Origin: Myxococcales bacterium
GTDB taxonomy: Bacteria; Myxococcota; Myxococcia; Myxococcales; JAKAPL01
NCBI GenBank assembly: GCA_021807105.1
Contig: JAKAPL010000043.1
Location: 1-32,172 of the forward strand
Reading direction: 5' to 3'
Length of the DNA: 32,172 nucleotides
Shown: one piece after another, positions 32,004-32,172 of the stretch
How positions within the stretch are numbered: the first letter of the stretch is position 1
Layout of the letters: every line of letters starts with the position of its first letter
Program-made: the position numbers and the translations under genes
The notes under the pieces: generated by a model
Database searches by the model: none
Seen by the model: only the letters and a program-made list of their open reading frames with translations
Told to the model about the DNA's origin: nothing

Positions 32004-32172
32004 GTGCAATCAACTTACACTCTGGAGCAGGTCGCACGCTACCTTGATGAGCATGGAGAGGGGCCGGGCGTCGTCGGCCGGCGGTGCTTGCAACGCACCC
32101 TCCTGGGCGTTCTCTTGGCCGGCACCCTCGTTCTTTCCAAGATCACCCGCTCGCTGGAGGAGCGGGGCAGCA
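32004..32172 (+). CDS. Transposase N-terminus (IS4-like), cut by window end
   Basis: A frame open to the window end begins at GTG 32004 behind a strong ribosome site, AAGGAGG at 31990-31996 (7-base spacing). It reads MQSTYTLEQVARYLDEHG, then RRCLQRTLLGVLLAGTLVLSKITRSL. The pattern of a short N-terminal helix, then a hydrophobic LLLGxLxxGTxxLSxIxRxL segment, is what IS4-type and related DDE transposases show before their catalytic domain. Only 56 codons are visible, with no catalytic residue, so the family call is tentative. The element's left terminal inverted repeat cannot be fixed without the right end. Its place at the border of the polysaccharide locus fits mobile-element-driven exchange. 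Confidence 0.6.
   Translation, partial: MQSTYTLEQVARYLDEHGEGPGVVGRRCLQRTLLGVLLAGTLVLSKITRSLEERGS

Overview
The window is high-GC bacterial DNA with strongly G/C-biased third codon positions. It most likely comes from a member of the Myxococcota (former Deltaproteobacteria). Three things point there: two secreted proteins ending in MYXO-CTERM-like tails (Cys cluster, hydrophobic stretch, Arg-rich end), a giant pseudo-receiver/coiled-coil protein of the AglZ/FrzS gliding-motility type, and a Rho factor with a long Pro/Ala-rich N-terminal extension. The lineage assignment is inference from content; no rRNA or tRNA gene is present.

Layout. 1-9475: rho (cut by the window edge), a CcsA/CcsB-type cytochrome c assembly protein (minus), a biotin-protein ligase, the AglZ/FrzS-like coiled-coil protein and a membrane GAF-GGDEF diguanylate cyclase (minus). 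9612-12504: uppS-cdsA-dxr, translationally coupled housekeeping genes for isoprenoid and phospholipid precursors. 12536-15646: a MacAB-like tripartite efflux set (lipoprotein-type adaptor, ATPase, FtsX-type permease). 15589-18986 (minus): a cyclic-nucleotide-binding protein followed by two paralogous BNR beta-propeller secreted proteins. 19338-22834: fadI-fadJ fatty-acid beta-oxidation operon behind a good sigma70-type promoter. 22957-31793: an exopolysaccharide locus, visibly more A/T-rich in places, with a decayed glycosyltransferase, a Wzc-type BY-kinase, a Wzy-like polymerase, a GT4 glycosyltransferase, a Wzx/MurJ-type flippase and a GT-C membrane glycosyltransferase. 32004-end: the start of a transposase gene.

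The most unusual signal is non-coding. Two ~180-bp elements (1364-1540 and 7822-8008) each fill the gap between a convergent gene pair. Their sequences differ, but I can fold both by eye into the same architecture. Helix lengths and internal-loop sizes match, with compensatory base changes in every helix. Identical or near-identical loop bases sit at the same places (GUxGCGA opposite GCAGCA, then a tandem GA/GA step). This looks like a conserved structured RNA or a small mobile element family that I cannot match to any family I know. Other non-coding features are a third, unrelated ~180-bp inverted-repeat element upstream of fadI, a triple 19-bp dyad repeat between the cyclase and uppS, and several promoters.

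Functionally the window mixes core envelope and lipid metabolism with surface biology (motility-type scaffold, c-di-GMP synthesis, secreted propellers, exopolysaccharide), which fits a surface-living myxobacterial lifestyle. No CRISPR array or recognisable defence system was seen.
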